A stretch of 64,000 nucleotides of DNA from an uncultured Gemmiger sp. (GCA_944386495.1 CALXBE010000002.1:1-64000), one strand, 5' to 3'. Counted from the stretch's first letter, positions 26,968 through 35,834 are shown. A program made the numbers and translations. The notes: generated by a model not told the origin, from the sequence alone.

Positions 26968-27471
26968 ATGTATCAAGTGGGAGATGTAGTACGCCATCCC
27001 AGTGCAGGAGTATGTGAAATTACAGAGATTCGGGAGCAGTGCTTCGGGAATCTGCCTCCTCAGCAGTACTACATCCTCAAGCCTCTTTATGCCAAGGCGG
27101 CTACCACCGTTTACACTCCGGTGGACAGCCCCAAGGTCCCTTTGCGGAAACTCCTCAATGAGGAGGAACTGGACCGGCTGCTGGCCCAGGTGCCGGAACA
27201 TTGGCTGGAATGGAAGGAAAACGAGCAGGAGCGCCACAACCAGTTCAGCGAGATTCTCCGCAGCGGGAATGTGGTGGAGGCGGTGCGGCTGATCGTGCTG
27301 CTCCACTATAAGGAGAAGGAACGGAAGGAACTGGGCAAACAGCTGCGGGTAGGGGACAAGAAATACCTGGAGGAGACCAAGCGGCTTCTCCATCAGGAGT
27401 TTGCCTACGCCAAGGACCTGGAACCGGAACAGGTGCCCCAGTATATTATGGATAAGCTGGGCCTGGAATAA
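26968..27471 (+). CDS. CarD/CdnL-family transcription regulator
   Basis: This 167-residue protein has an N-terminal CarD/TRCF-RID Tudor-like domain (MYQVGDVVRHPSAGVCEITEI), which binds the RNA polymerase beta subunit, and a helical C-terminal DNA-contacting domain rich in Glu, Lys and Leu. CarD proteins stabilise open promoter complexes. The ATG at 26968 follows AAAAGGAGG; an in-frame ATG at 26947 lacks one. It is a single-gene unit. Confidence 0.9.
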   Translation: MYQVGDVVRHPSAGVCEITEIREQCFGNLPPQQYYILKPLYAKAATTVYTPVDSPKVPLRKLLNEEELDRLLAQVPEHWLEWKENEQERHNQFSEILRSGNVVEAVRLIVLLHYKEKERKELGKQLRVGDKKYLEETKRLLHQEFAYAKDLEPEQVPQYIMDKLGLE

Positions 27472-27483
27472 AGTTGCACAAAA

Positions 27484-27514
27484 ACCCCCTTTCTTTTTTG
27501 TAAAGAAAGGGGGT
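27484..27514 (+). terminator. Hairpin after the CarD gene
   Basis: ACCCCCTTTCTT pairs with AAAGAAAGGGGGT around a T-rich loop; the T tract after it is short and interrupted. Confidence 0.6.
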
Positions 27515-27524
27515 ATCGCTTTTC

Positions 27525-27553
27525 TTGCGGGGAAATTGAACGGATGGTATAAT
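27525..27553 (+). promoter_or_regulatory. Promoter of the HMA-domain gene
   Basis: TTGCGG at 27525-27530 and TATAAT at 27548-27553 are 17 bases apart with an extended -10 TGG. A leader of about 115 bases follows. Confidence 0.7.
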
Positions 27554-27671
27554 GACCATAGAACCTATCTTACGGGAAAAAAATTATTTTCCGCCCCTGA
27601 AAAGGGATATTAAAAAGATGGTATTCCAAGAAAATTCTGATCCCTCCGGGGAGAAAGGAGCGTGCTGAACA

Positions 27672-28040
27672 ATGCTTGACAGGATGGTAGTGATTGCAGC
27701 CGCAGTATTCTGCGGATTTCTGGCCTATGATATGCTCCAGCGGGAACGGGGAAGAAAAGCCGTGACCCCTGCCCAGGCAGGGGACAAGGACGCTCCCCAG
27801 GAGGACCGGAGTGAAAGTCATTACCCCTACCGCACCTATGTGCTGGTGGAGGGAATGAACTGCAGCAAGTGCGCCCTCCGGATTGAGAACGCCCTCAACG
27901 CCCTGCCCTTTACCTGGGCCACTGCGGAACTGGAGGAAAAGCGGGTGCTGGTCCGGACCCGGGAGCCTTTCCAGGAGGAACTGGTCCGTCAGACCCTGGA
28001 GAACGCAGGGTATCAGATGACCGGAACCATGGAAGCCTGA
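27672..28040 (+). CDS. Membrane-anchored HMA-like heavy-metal-binding protein
   Basis: This 122-residue protein has one N-terminal hydrophobic helix (residues about 4-21), a charged linker, and an HMA ferredoxin-like domain (residues 52-122) with the metal site GMNCSKC. The C-terminal part LVRQTLENAGYQM is typical of copper-chaperone HMA folds. It could deliver or sense a soft metal or bind another partner at the membrane. No copper ATPase lies next to it. Ribosome binding is somewhat weak (GGAG 11 bases before the ATG). Confidence 0.82.
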   Translation: MLDRMVVIAAAVFCGFLAYDMLQRERGRKAVTPAQAGDKDAPQEDRSESHYPYRTYVLVEGMNCSKCALRIENALNALPFTWATAELEEKRVLVRTREPFQEELVRQTLENAGYQMTGTMEA

Positions 28041-28047
28041 AAAGTAT

Positions 28048-28084
28048 AAAAAGGGAGCACCCCGGCTGGGGTACTCCCTTTTTT
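28048..28084. terminator. Bidirectional terminator between HMA gene and pyrI
   Basis: A long stem (about 28049-28063 with 28068-28083, one mismatch) has A residues on the left and T residues on the right, so it can end both convergent transcripts. Confidence 0.85.
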
Positions 28085-28097
28085 GTTGGGCTTGGAT

Positions 28098-28529
28098 TTA
28101 TTCCGGTTTCAGCTCAAAGGCCTGTTCACAGTAAGCGCAGCGGTACTGGCCGGTGCTGCTGAGCAGGAAGATGTGGTCACATTCCTCCTCCATGCTGGTG
28201 ATGCACCGGGGGTTCCGGCACCGAATCACATTCACCAGTTTGTGGGGCAGGTCGGGCCGCTTCTTGGAAACGATTTTTCCGTCCTGGATGGTGGCTACGG
28301 TAATGCCGGGGTCCAGGTAAGCCAGAATGTTCAGGTTGAGGGAACTTACATCCCCCTCGATTTTGATGATGTCCTTCTTTCCGGACTTGCTGGAACGGAC
28401 ATTCTGAATCAGGGCAATGCTGGCGTTTTCCAGCTTGTCCAGCTCCAGAAGCCGGTACAGTTCCAGGCTGGTTCCGGCCTGGATATGGTCTACCACGATT
28501 CCGTTGTTGATGGCGTCTACATTCAGCAT
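28098..28529 (-). CDS. pyrI: Aspartate carbamoyltransferase regulatory chain
   Basis: PyrI is the allosteric subunit that binds CTP/ATP and clamps the PyrB trimers. The 143-residue chain has the N-terminal nucleotide domain (MLNVDAINNGIVVDHIQAG) and the zinc domain with the four Cys pattern CRNPRC and CAYC. Its start is one base after the pyrB stop. The presence of pyrI is common in Clostridia but not in Bacillus. Confidence 0.95.
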   Translation of the reverse strand: MLNVDAINNGIVVDHIQAGTSLELYRLLELDKLENASIALIQNVRSSKSGKKDIIKIEGDVSSLNLNILAYLDPGITVATIQDGKIVSKKRPDLPHKLVNVIRCRNPRCITSMEEECDHIFLLSSTGQYRCAYCEQAFELKPE

Positions 28530-28530
28530 A

Positions 28531-29469
28531 TTAAGCCCCTTCCTTTCCCTTGGGATCGGCCAGACCCAGCAGGGTCATAATCAAGGCCATCCGCACATAC
28601 ACTCCGTTCTTGGCCTGCTCAAAGTAGGCGGCCCGGGGATCATCGTCCACAGAAAGGGCAATCTCGTTTACCCGGGGCAGGGGATGAAGAACTGCCAGAT
28701 TGGGGCTGGCCAGCTTCATTTTGTCTTCGGTGAGGATGTAGGTGTTTTTCAGCCGGATGTAGTCCTCCTCGTTGAAGAACCGCTCCCGCTGGACCCGGGT
28801 CATGTAGAGAATGTCCAGCTGGGGCATGCTGTCCTCCAGGCTCCGTACCTCCTGGTACTCCAGGCCGGCAGGCTCCACCACATCGGTAATGATGTAGCTG
28901 GGGACCCGCAGCTCCTTGGGACTGATGAGGATGAACTTTACCCCCTCATACCGGGCCAGGGATTTGATAAGGCTGTGGACGGTCCGTCCGAACTTCAAAT
29001 CTCCGCACAGGCCGATGGTGAGATGGTCCAGCCGTCCGCAGCGGCGGCGGATGGTCATCAGGTCGGTGAGGGTCTGGGTGGGGTGGTTGTGTCCGCCGTC
29101 CCCCGCATTGATGACCGGAATACCGGAATACTGGCTGGCCCGCAGGGGAGCGCCCTCCTTGGGATGGCGCATGGCGGCAATATCGGCGTAGGAGCTGATG
29201 ACCCGGATGGTATCGGCTACGCTTTCGCCCTTGGAGGCGCTGGATACATCAGCGGCAGGGAAGCCCAGAACGCTTCCTCCCAGGTTGAGCATGGCGGCTT
29301 CAAAGCTGAGCCGGGTGCGGGTGGAAGGCTCGTAGAACAGGGTGGCCAGCTTTTTGTGGCGGGCTACTTCCTGGTAGGCGGCGGGGTCGGCAATGATCCG
29401 GTCGGCCAGGTCCAAAAGGGACTCGATTTCCTCCTTGGTAAAATCCAAAGGATCGATCAAATGACGCAT
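28531..29469 (-). CDS. pyrB: Aspartate carbamoyltransferase catalytic chain
   Basis: PyrB condenses aspartate and carbamoyl phosphate in pyrimidine synthesis. The 312-residue protein shows the carbamoyl-phosphate motif STRTRLSFE, the HPTQTLTDL segment and a C-terminal HPLPRVNEI. It lies nine bases after the GntR gene on the same strand, so it is probably cotranscribed with it. No pyr attenuator or PyrR site is visible in this short gap. Confidence 0.96.
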   Translation of the reverse strand: MRHLIDPLDFTKEEIESLLDLADRIIADPAAYQEVARHKKLATLFYEPSTRTRLSFEAAMLNLGGSVLGFPAADVSSASKGESVADTIRVISSYADIAAMRHPKEGAPLRASQYSGIPVINAGDGGHNHPTQTLTDLMTIRRRCGRLDHLTIGLCGDLKFGRTVHSLIKSLARYEGVKFILISPKELRVPSYIITDVVEPAGLEYQEVRSLEDSMPQLDILYMTRVQRERFFNEEDYIRLKNTYILTEDKMKLASPNLAVLHPLPRVNEIALSVDDDPRAAYFEQAKNGVYVRMALIMTLLGLADPKGKEGA

Positions 29470-29478
29470 AGTACCTCC

Positions 29479-30213
29479 TTACAGCTTCTTGCGGATGATG
29501 GAAAAATCAAAAAAGTTGGTGTAATAGGCGTAACTGTGGAACACCGGTTTGCAGAGCTGGGTGTAGGCAACCTCATCCAGCAGAAGCAGTGCCTCGGAGG
29601 GGGGCAGCTGCAAAGCATTCCGGATGGCCACCGTTCCGGCGCTGGCCTTCACATGGCTGACCGTGCTGACTACCTGGATTCCCGCAGAGTGGAGGAGTTC
29701 AAAGATGTTGCAGTTGAAATCCATGTCCTGGGGAACATTGTCCCCAAACAGCTGGGGGTTCAGATAGTCGATGGAGTAGAGCACCGGGGTGTTCCCGGCC
29801 AGTACCCGTTTGGTCAGCTTGATTACAGGGTCCCCGGGCTGAAGGCCCAGGCTTTTGGCCAGCAGGGGCTTTGCGGAATCCCGGGTGACGGTCAGGCTGT
29901 CGGAATGGGGCGTTTCCCCCAAAGCCTGGATCATGTCATAGTATTCCAGCTTGTGGTCCATCCGGTTGCGGAGAGTCAGGGCATCCCGGTTTACCACCGT
30001 GCCGATTCCCCGCACCCGTTCAATGTACCCGCTTCGCTCCAGCTCGGCCATGGCGTCCCGGATCACCGTCCGGCTTACACCCATCTGGCGGGCCAGGTCC
30101 AGCTCTGCCGGTAATCGGTCGGCCTGGGCAAAACGCCCCCGACGAAGATCCTCCAGCAGTTGAGCCAAGACCTGATCACTCATTAGGGCTCCGCCTAAAA
30201 TCGTTTCTTCCAT
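29479..30213 (-). CDS. GntR/HutC-family regulator with UTRA ligand domain
   Basis: This 244-residue regulator has an N-terminal winged helix (LPAELDLARQMGVSRTVIRDAM, YIERVRGIGTVV) and a UTRA effector domain of the HutC type, which usually binds a sugar phosphate or small acid. The start at 30213 has AAAGGAG eight bases upstream; a second ATG at 30183 is weaker. It is divergent from a KdgK-like sugar kinase and upstream of pyrBI. The effector is unknown. Confidence 0.88.
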   Translation of the reverse strand: MEETILGGALMSDQVLAQLLEDLRRGRFAQADRLPAELDLARQMGVSRTVIRDAMAELERSGYIERVRGIGTVVNRDALTLRNRMDHKLEYYDMIQALGETPHSDSLTVTRDSAKPLLAKSLGLQPGDPVIKLTKRVLAGNTPVLYSIDYLNPQLFGDNVPQDMDFNCNIFELLHSAGIQVVSTVSHVKASAGTVAIRNALQLPPSEALLLLDEVAYTQLCKPVFHSYAYYTNFFDFSIIRKKL

Positions 30214-30230
30214 GGTCTTACTCCTTTTGA

Positions 30231-30255
30231 GTATTACTTATCCCAGATAGTATAC
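30231..30255. promoter_or_regulatory. Possible GntR operator and gntR -10
   Basis: An imperfect inverted repeat, GTATTACTTATC and GATAGTATAC with three bases between, covers the -10 of the gntR promoter (TATACT on the - strand at 30249-30254, with an extended TGG). This suits autorepression. Confidence 0.45.
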
Positions 30256-30275
30256 CACAAACGGGAGGCTTTGTG

Positions 30276-30304
30276 TTGAAATCCGAAAGATTTTAGTTTA
30301 AAAT
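30276..30304 (+). promoter_or_regulatory. Promoter of the sugar kinase gene
   Basis: TTGAAA at 30276-30281 and TAAAAT at 30299-30304 are 17 bases apart. Confidence 0.6.
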
Positions 30305-30355
30305 GAAATCATGGCCCAGAGCCATCAGAAAAAAGAGAGAGCGGAGGGTTTCTTT

Positions 30356-31444
30356 ATGGAACACCACAATCCCCTGCTGACCGGGGAAACCAGCGGAAAG
30401 AAATTCATTACCATCGGAGAGATCATGCTTCGGCTGACTCCTCCCAACTACGAAAAAATCAGAATGGCTTCCAGCTTTGAAGCCAGCTACGGCGGGGCAG
30501 AGGCCAACATTGCCCTGGCCCTGGCAAACCTGGGTGTGGACAGCACCTTTTTCAGTGTAGTCCCCAACAACAGCCTGGGTAAGAGCGCCGTGCGCATGCT
30601 GCGCTCCAACGATGTACATTGCACCCCCATGATCCTGTCCACCCCCCAGGAGACTCCCACCCACCGGCTGGGCACCTACTACCTGGAAACCGGCTACGGA
30701 ATCCGGCCCAGCAAGGTCACCTATGACCGGAAGCACAGCGCCATCACCGAATATGACTTCTCCAATTTCGATGTAAAGGAACTGCTGGAAGGGTTCGACT
30801 GGCTCCACCTGTCCGGAATCACCCCCGCCCTGGCCCCCAACTGCCGGGAACTGACCCTCCGGGTCATTAAGGCGGCCAAGGAACTGGGGCTCACCGTCAG
30901 CTTTGACGGCAACTTCCGCAGCACTCTCTGGAGTTGGGAGGAGGCCCGGGACTTCTGCACCCTCTGCCTGCCCTACACCGATGTGCTGCTGGGCATCGAG
31001 CCCTACCACCTCTGGAAGGACGAGGAGGACCACTCCAAGGGCGACTGGAAAGACGACATCCCCTTCCAGCCCAGCTATGAGGAACAGGATGAGGTGTTCC
31101 GCCGGTTTATTGAGCGGTATCCCAACCTGAAGTGCATTGCCCGCCATGTGCGGTATGCCCACAGCGGCAGTGAGAACAGCCTGAAAGCCTATATGTGGTA
31201 CCAGGGCCATACCTTCGAGAGCAAGCTGTTCACCTTCAACATCCTGGACCGGGTAGGGGGCGGCGACGCTTTCGCCAGCGGTCTGATTTATGCCATGATG
31301 CATGACTACAAGCCTATGGACATGATCAACTTTGCAGTGGCCAGCAGCGCCATCAAGCACACCATCCATGGTGACGCCAACATCACCGACGATGTGTCCA
31401 GCATTCGGAACCTGATGAATGCCAGCTACGACATCAAGCGGTAA
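30356..31444 (+). CDS. kdgK: PfkB-family sugar kinase, KdgK-like
   Basis: This 362-residue ribokinase-fold enzyme probably phosphorylates 2-keto-3-deoxygluconate or a related sugar acid. It shows the early glycines YGGAEANIALALANLG that hold the sugar and the anion-hole/catalytic motif GGGDAFASG near the C-terminus. A 45-base upstream extension (ATG at 30311) is in frame, but the ATG at 30356 has GGAGGG and fits the family. KdgK is the closest pattern I recognise, not a proven substrate. Confidence 0.8.
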   Translation: MEHHNPLLTGETSGKKFITIGEIMLRLTPPNYEKIRMASSFEASYGGAEANIALALANLGVDSTFFSVVPNNSLGKSAVRMLRSNDVHCTPMILSTPQETPTHRLGTYYLETGYGIRPSKVTYDRKHSAITEYDFSNFDVKELLEGFDWLHLSGITPALAPNCRELTLRVIKAAKELGLTVSFDGNFRSTLWSWEEARDFCTLCLPYTDVLLGIEPYHLWKDEEDHSKGDWKDDIPFQPSYEEQDEVFRRFIERYPNLKCIARHVRYAHSGSENSLKAYMWYQGHTFESKLFTFNILDRVGGGDAFASGLIYAMMHDYKPMDMINFAVASSAIKHTIHGDANITDDVSSIRNLMNASYDIKR

Positions 31445-31455
31445 ATTCACCTCAC

Positions 31456-31490
31456 AGAGGGCGGGGAAACCTGCCCTCTCATTTTATTTT
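31456..31490 (+). terminator. Terminator after the sugar kinase
   Basis: AGAGGGCGGG pairs with CCTGCCCTCT around GAAA (one G-T pair), followed by a T-rich tail. Confidence 0.75.
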
Positions 31491-31499
31491 AAAATCCCG

Positions 31500-31528
31500 T
31501 TGACAAAGTATAGTCAGGATGATATCAT
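31500..31528 (+). promoter_or_regulatory. Promoter of the SPFH-Arc operon
   Basis: Consensus TTGACA at 31500-31505 and TATCAT at 31523-31528 are 17 bases apart, with an extended TGA. Confidence 0.75.
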
Positions 31529-31538
31529 AATGATATCA
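31520..31538. promoter_or_regulatory. 19-bp perfect palindrome over the -10 (probable operator)
   Basis: TGATATCAT, a central A, then ATGATATCA form an exact inverted repeat covering the -10 hexamer and the start region. The Arc-type repressor two genes downstream is the obvious candidate to bind it. Confidence 0.7.
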
Positions 31539-31574
31539 AAACAAGTTGCCTTTTTCTTAAAGGAGGAATGAAAG

Positions 31575-32627
31575 ATGACAGAAAAAATTTTGCAGACCCG
31601 GAAAAACGGGATGGCGGCCCTGCTGCTGATTCTGCTTGTGTATGCCGCAGGGATTGCCTTGTTTATCCTCAGCCTGACGGCCTGGGCCCGGTATGATTTC
31701 TGGGGTGAGACCATCCCCAATGTTCCGGCTATGGTGGTTGGCATCCTGATTATGGCTCTGGGCTGGATTCCCCTCTGCGGCCTTAAGGTGCTGAAACCCC
31801 AGGAAGCCCTGGTCCTCACCCTCTTCGGCAACTACATCGGCACCCTGAAAGGGGAGGGCTTTTACTGGGTCAATCCCTTCTGCACCGCCGTCAACCCTGC
31901 CGCAGCCACCCGGCTGAGCCAGAGCGGGGATGTGAAGGATGGAAACAGCGTAGCCGCTATCCTTACCAGCGGCCAGCAGAACAACGCTGCCGCCGCCCAG
32001 GCCATGGCCAACGGGAAAAAGATTTCCCTGAAACAGATGACCCTGAACAACGCCCGGCAGAAAATCAACGACTGCCTGGGCAACCCGGTGGAAATCGGTA
32101 TCGCCGTTATCTGGCGGGTCACCGACACGGCCAAGGCGGTATTCAATGTGGACAACTACAAGGAATACCTCTCCCTCCAGTGTGACAGTGCTCTGCGGAA
32201 TGTGGTCCGGATCTACCCTTATGATGTGGCCCCCAATGTGGACACCACCGGAGACGGCCACGCCGATGACGGCAGCCTGCGGGGTTCCAGCGAGGTGGTA
32301 GCCCGGCGGATTCGGGATGAAATCCAGGAGAGTGTCCGGGAAGCCGGTCTGGAAATTCTGGATGCCCGCATTACCTACTTGGCCTATGCGCCTGAGATTG
32401 CAGCGGTCATGCTCCAGCGCCAGCAGGCCAGCGCCATCATTGACGCCCGGAAGATGATCGTGGACGGTGCCGTAGGCATGGTGGAGATGGCCCTGGAACG
32501 CCTGGCGGAAAACAATACCATTGAGATGGATGATGAACGGAAGGCGGCCATGGTGTCCAACCTGCTGGTGGTTCTCTGCGGCAACCATGACGCACAGCCG
32601 GTGGTGAACTCCGGCAGCCTGTATTAA
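31575..32627 (+). CDS. SPFH/Band 7-family membrane protein
   Basis: This 350-residue protein has two N-terminal membrane helices (near 13-37 and 50-68) and then an SPFH (stomatin/prohibitin/flotillin) domain with [35 protein letters not shown] and the helical C-terminus ISPEIA-like [22 protein letters not shown] proteins form large membrane-bound cages. Asn/Ala-rich [16 protein letters not shown] looks like an insertion. It is paired with a small Arc-like protein 12 bases downstream. Confidence 0.88.
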   Translation: MTEKILQTRKNGMAALLLILLVYAAGIALFILSLTAWARYDFWGETIPNVPAMVVGILIMALGWIPLCGLKVLKPQEALVLTLFGNYIGTLKGEGFYWVNPFCTAVNPAAATRLSQSGDVKDGNSVAAILTSGQQNNAAAAQAMANGKKISLKQMTLNNARQKINDCLGNPVEIGIAVIWRVTDTAKAVFNVDNYKEYLSLQCDSALRNVVRIYPYDVAPNVDTTGDGHADDGSLRGSSEVVARRIRDEIQESVREAGLEILDARITYLAYAPEIAAVMLQRQQASAIIDARKMIVDGAVGMVEMALERLAENNTIEMDDERKAAMVSNLLVVLCGNHDAQPVVNSGSLY

Positions 32628-32639
32628 GGAACTGGTCCC

Positions 32640-32843
32640 ATGGCGGACGGTCCCAAGAAGCAGGTGCCTCTCCGGCTTTCCCCAAAGCTGTATAACCAGC
32701 TGGCAGCCTGGGCGGAGGATGACTTCCGGAGCCTGAACGGGCAGATCGAGTATCTCCTTACCGAGTGTGTCCGGCAGCGGAAGAAGAACGGAAAGTATGT
32801 GGGGGAGGACATCGACAAATCCATAGAACTGGATATTGAGTAA
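32640..32843 (+). CDS. Arc-family ribbon-helix-helix DNA-binding protein
   Basis: The 67-residue protein fits an Arc/MetJ ribbon-helix-helix fold: the strand KQVPLRLSPKLYNQL and the two helices QLAAWAEDDFRSLNGQIEYLLTECV, with an acidic tail. Such genes often follow SPFH genes in Clostridia. It probably represses its own operon at the palindrome 31520-31538. A toxin-antitoxin role is an alternative, but no toxin is adjacent. Confidence 0.85.
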   Translation: MADGPKKQVPLRLSPKLYNQLAAWAEDDFRSLNGQIEYLLTECVRQRKKNGKYVGEDIDKSIELDIE

Positions 32844-32845
32844 AG

Positions 32846-32880
32846 AAAAGGCCCCTTCCGGTTGGAAGGGACCTTTTTTA
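32846..32880. terminator. Terminator between the Arc gene and a convergent gene
   Basis: CCCTTCC pairs with GGAAGGG around GGTT, extended by AAAGG and CCTTT after one mismatch, and ends in seven T. It lies between convergent genes. Confidence 0.85.
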
Positions 32881-33477
32881 TTATACAGCCGGGGGAATTT
32901 CCTCCGGGGGTTCCAGATTATCCAGATAAAGGGAGAGGTCGTTGAGGGTCAGGCAGATCCAGATGGTTACCAGAATTCCGATTCCCAAAACCCAGTATAT
33001 CCTGGCCCCGGTTATAAACTGGGAAACGGGGGGCAGCCCTACTGCCATAATGAAGGTGGAAAGAAGGGTGTTCACCGTCCGGAGCCGGAGCAGTTTTTTC
33101 ACGCCGGGATATTCCTTCATCCGGGCAGTCTCCGCCAGATCGGTGAGAAGCTGGAAGTGAAAGTAAAGTCCCGCCACCCCGGCGGCTGCCTGGGCCAGCT
33201 GCCAGAGGCTGGTCCCCAACAGGCCGGTGGGGGTGATGGAGAAAAGGGTGAAGAGCCAGCATACTCCCTCCCAGGCGGCAAGCCCCCGGCCCAGGGGCCG
33301 CAGAAGCAAAGCGGAAGGCCGGGTGAGGGACAGGTCGGGAAGAATCTCATTGATGAAGAGATACCCTACCCAGTTGGGGAGAATGTTCAGGGTCCCTATG
33401 TTCAGATTGAGATGAAGGAAAAGATATCCTTTCAGAATGCTGTCCGCCGCATTGGCGGCAGGGGTACGCTTTTTCAT
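32881..33477 (-). CDS. Multi-pass membrane protein of unknown function
   Basis: I do not recognise a family. The 198-residue protein has about five hydrophobic helices: near 34-48, 68-84, 88-108, 133-152 and 157-178. The C-terminal LDNLEPPEEIPPA is hydrophilic. Its start overlaps the stop of the BlaR1-type gene by four bases, so it is the third gene of that operon and could be its output or partner. A small sensor-coupled exporter or immunity role would be speculation. Confidence 0.8.
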   Translation of the reverse strand: MKKRTPAANAADSILKGYLFLHLNLNIGTLNILPNWVGYLFINEILPDLSLTRPSALLLRPLGRGLAAWEGVCWLFTLFSITPTGLLGTSLWQLAQAAAGVAGLYFHFQLLTDLAETARMKEYPGVKKLLRLRTVNTLLSTFIMAVGLPPVSQFITGARIYWVLGIGILVTIWICLTLNDLSLYLDNLEPPEEIPPAV

Positions 33478-35471
33478 CCTGCTTCACCTCCCAGTACAAG
33501 GTCCGCTTTCAGCTGTCCGTCCCAGTAAATTTGGACCGGGATGGACTGGGGCAGTTTCACCAAACCGTCTTTCAGGCCGACACCGCCGCCGCTGCCACCC
33601 CGGATGAATCCATCCCAGCCATCTATAACCTGCTGCCGGTCCCACTGGGTGCCGTCACTGCCGCCGCCTCCGATGCCCTCGCTGTCATCCACGCCCCAGT
33701 CGGTGCCGGGAATGTACTCCGGGTCACAGAGCAGCTGGATTTGTACATACCGCTGAGGAGAATCAGGGTTCTCCAGATTGCACTGGTATTGGTAGAAGCA
33801 GTAGAGCATCCCCTCGGAAAACTCCATGTCCGGATAAAGGTTGTTGTCCAGGTAGGCGGTACCGGTCCAGCCCTGGGACCGGAGGGGGTATTTCTCCGGG
33901 CAGTAGCCGGCGGTCACTCCCACCTGAAGGGTGCCAAAGTCTCCTTCTGTCCGGTATTCCTGAGCCAGAGGACTTTCCTCCCAGTCTTCAAGCCAGGGGT
34001 AGGATTCTATGGAGTGGAAGGAGGGGGTGCGGGACAGTTCTTCCACCACCCAACCACCGTCCGCCCGGGTCAGGGAAACCTGGAACAGGACACTCCCTGC
34101 AAAACCGGTGGCGCCCTGCTGGTCTTCCATCATCAGGCCGGTGTCCGGGTCCACGAAGCCTTCGGTGGCCATCACCACCTGGGCAATGTATCCGTCTCCG
34201 TTGGAGGTCAGGTTGTAAATCTCATACCCCTGAGAAGGATCGGAAATATCCATCCAATCCCCGCTGTCCAGATGATAGGCCACCCATCCGTCCTGGATGC
34301 TGCGAACCATCTCGGCTTCCAGGTCAGGGTGCTCATTAAGGGGCGTCACCGTGGCAAGGTAAGCGCCGTTCTCCAAAAGGATTCCCTTGGCCCAGGTATC
34401 CAAAGCGCCTGCTACTGTGGTGCACCGGTTGAGCCGGGCGGCGGCAAAGGCCAGGTCCAGCTCAGATTCAGAAACCGGAGTAAAGAGATTGGTGGAATAT
34501 TGGGGGGCTGCCCCCATGAGAAGGGGCCCGGCCAGGGCAAGCCCAATGCAGACCGACACCAGAGCCATCCCCCGAGGATATTTTTTGAACCGGGCAATGG
34601 CGGCAATTCGCCGGGCAATGTTCTTGCTGCCGTTGGAGATACTGGTGGTGCCTGGGCACCGGGGGTACCGGGTGGAGGCCATATCCAGGAGAATCACTCC
34701 GTATTCCCGACGGTCCTCTCCCTCCAGCCGTTCCAGCACCCGCTGGTCACAGAGACTTTCCAGGTCGTTGCCGATTCGATCAAAGCAGTACCAGAGGAAG
34801 GGATTGCACCAGTGGAGCCCCCGGAGAAAGGCCCAGAACAGGTGCTGGGCGTTGTCGTGGTATTTCAGGTGAAGCAGTTCGTGAAGGAGGACTTTTTCAT
34901 CCGGCTCTTTCCCGGCAGGGAGAGCCAGCAGAGAGGGGAATCCTCCGCAGACAAAGGGGGATTCCAGCCCTTCCACCAGCACCACCCGGCACCGGGGGAG
35001 ATGGTATTTCTCCCGGACTTCCTCTATCTTTTCCAGAAGGGCGGGGGAGGGGGCGGCTCCCTGCTTTTTCAGAATATGCCGCAGTCTGGCCCACCGGAAA
35101 AGAGTGCGGCCCCAGAAAAAGAGCACTCCCGCCAGATAAAGGCAGAACAGCCAGTCGGTAATGCTCCGGGGCGCTCCCGTGACCCAGGGCAGGGGGCCGG
35201 TAATGCCCCGAGCCTGGTTCAGGGAGGTGTAGGCGGAGGAAAGCCCGGCCTCCACCTGGCACCGTGCCAGTTCCAGCCCCAGGGGAAGGGGAAAAATCAC
35301 CCACCGGTTGGGGAAGGCGGGAATCAGAAGCCGCAGCCCCAGAAGTCCCCAGATACCATATTGCCACCGGGGACTGAGTTTGTCTTCCATAAGGGCTTTC
35401 AGCAAAAGCAGAAGCCCGGCCACCAGACTGGCCGTAAGGGTCTGGAGCAAAAAGGCCCAGAGATTGGTCAT
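33474..35471 (-). CDS. BlaR1/MecR1-like M56 metallopeptidase with unusual extracellular domain
   Basis: This 665-residue sensor-protease has N-terminal membrane helices, the zinc motif HELLH of family M56 near residue 197, and a later membrane helix near 310. The C-terminal 340 residues are outside the cell and unlike the penicillin-binding domain of BlaR1: I see no SxxK motif and no KTG, but many acidic, Gly-rich and aromatic stretches, and several Cys. It probably senses another signal and cleaves or inactivates the BlaI-type repressor encoded four bases upstream. No beta-lactamase gene is in view. Confidence 0.85.
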   Translation of the reverse strand: MTNLWAFLLQTLTASLVAGLLLLLKALMEDKLSPRWQYGIWGLLGLRLLIPAFPNRWVIFPLPLGLELARCQVEAGLSSAYTSLNQARGITGPLPWVTGAPRSITDWLFCLYLAGVLFFWGRTLFRWARLRHILKKQGAAPSPALLEKIEEVREKYHLPRCRVVLVEGLESPFVCGGFPSLLALPAGKEPDEKVLLHELLHLKYHDNAQHLFWAFLRGLHWCNPFLWYCFDRIGNDLESLCDQRVLERLEGEDRREYGVILLDMASTRYPRCPGTTSISNGSKNIARRIAAIARFKKYPRGMALVSVCIGLALAGPLLMGAAPQYSTNLFTPVSESELDLAFAAARLNRCTTVAGALDTWAKGILLENGAYLATVTPLNEHPDLEAEMVRSIQDGWVAYHLDSGDWMDISDPSQGYEIYNLTSNGDGYIAQVVMATEGFVDPDTGLMMEDQQGATGFAGSVLFQVSLTRADGGWVVEELSRTPSFHSIESYPWLEDWEESPLAQEYRTEGDFGTLQVGVTAGYCPEKYPLRSQGWTGTAYLDNNLYPDMEFSEGMLYCFYQYQCNLENPDSPQRYVQIQLLCDPEYIPGTDWGVDDSEGIGGGGSDGTQWDRQQVIDGWDGFIRGGSGGGVGLKDGLVKLPQSIPVQIYWDGQLKADLVLGGEAG

Positions 35472-35474
35472 GGT

Positions 35475-35834
35475 TTACACCTCCATCTCGTCCAGCAGCT
35501 TCCGCAGCCGGTCCCGTTCCTGGGGAGTGATGGTGCTTTCCTGCAAAAAGGCGGCCACCAGATCTCCGGCGGAACCTCCGTATACCCGGGACAGCAGGTC
35601 CTTCCGTTCTGCCCGGCGGCATTCCTCCCGGCTTACTCCTGCGCTGTAGGGAGCCTTCTGTTCGTGGTCCACCCGGACCAGCCCTTTGGCCCCCATCCGG
35701 TTGAGGTAGGTGTATACCGTGTTCCGGCTCCACCCTTTTGTGGCTGAAAGCGCCTGGACCACCTGGCCCAGGGTGCAGGGGCCTTCCGCCCACAGCACCT
35801 CCATGACGGCCCACTCGGAATCAGTCATTCCCAT
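35475..35834 (-). CDS. blaI: BlaI/MecI-family repressor
   Basis: The 119-residue winged-helix repressor starts MGMTDSEWAVMEVLWAEGPCT and carries the recognition region TKGWSRNTVYTYLNRMGAKGL, a wing, and a C-terminal dimer part. It should bind TACA-N2-TGTA sites; two such sites lie in its own promoter. It heads the operon repressor, M56 sensor, membrane protein. Confidence 0.93.
   Translation of the reverse strand: MGMTDSEWAVMEVLWAEGPCTLGQVVQALSATKGWSRNTVYTYLNRMGAKGLVRVDHEQKAPYSAGVSREECRRAERKDLLSRVYGGSAGDLVAAFLQESTITPQERDRLRKLLDEMEV

Noticed and set aside
31575-32843. Toxin-antitoxin pair formed by the SPFH and Arc genes
   Set aside because: The SPFH protein is a large membrane protein unlike toxins; autoregulation by Arc explains the layout.
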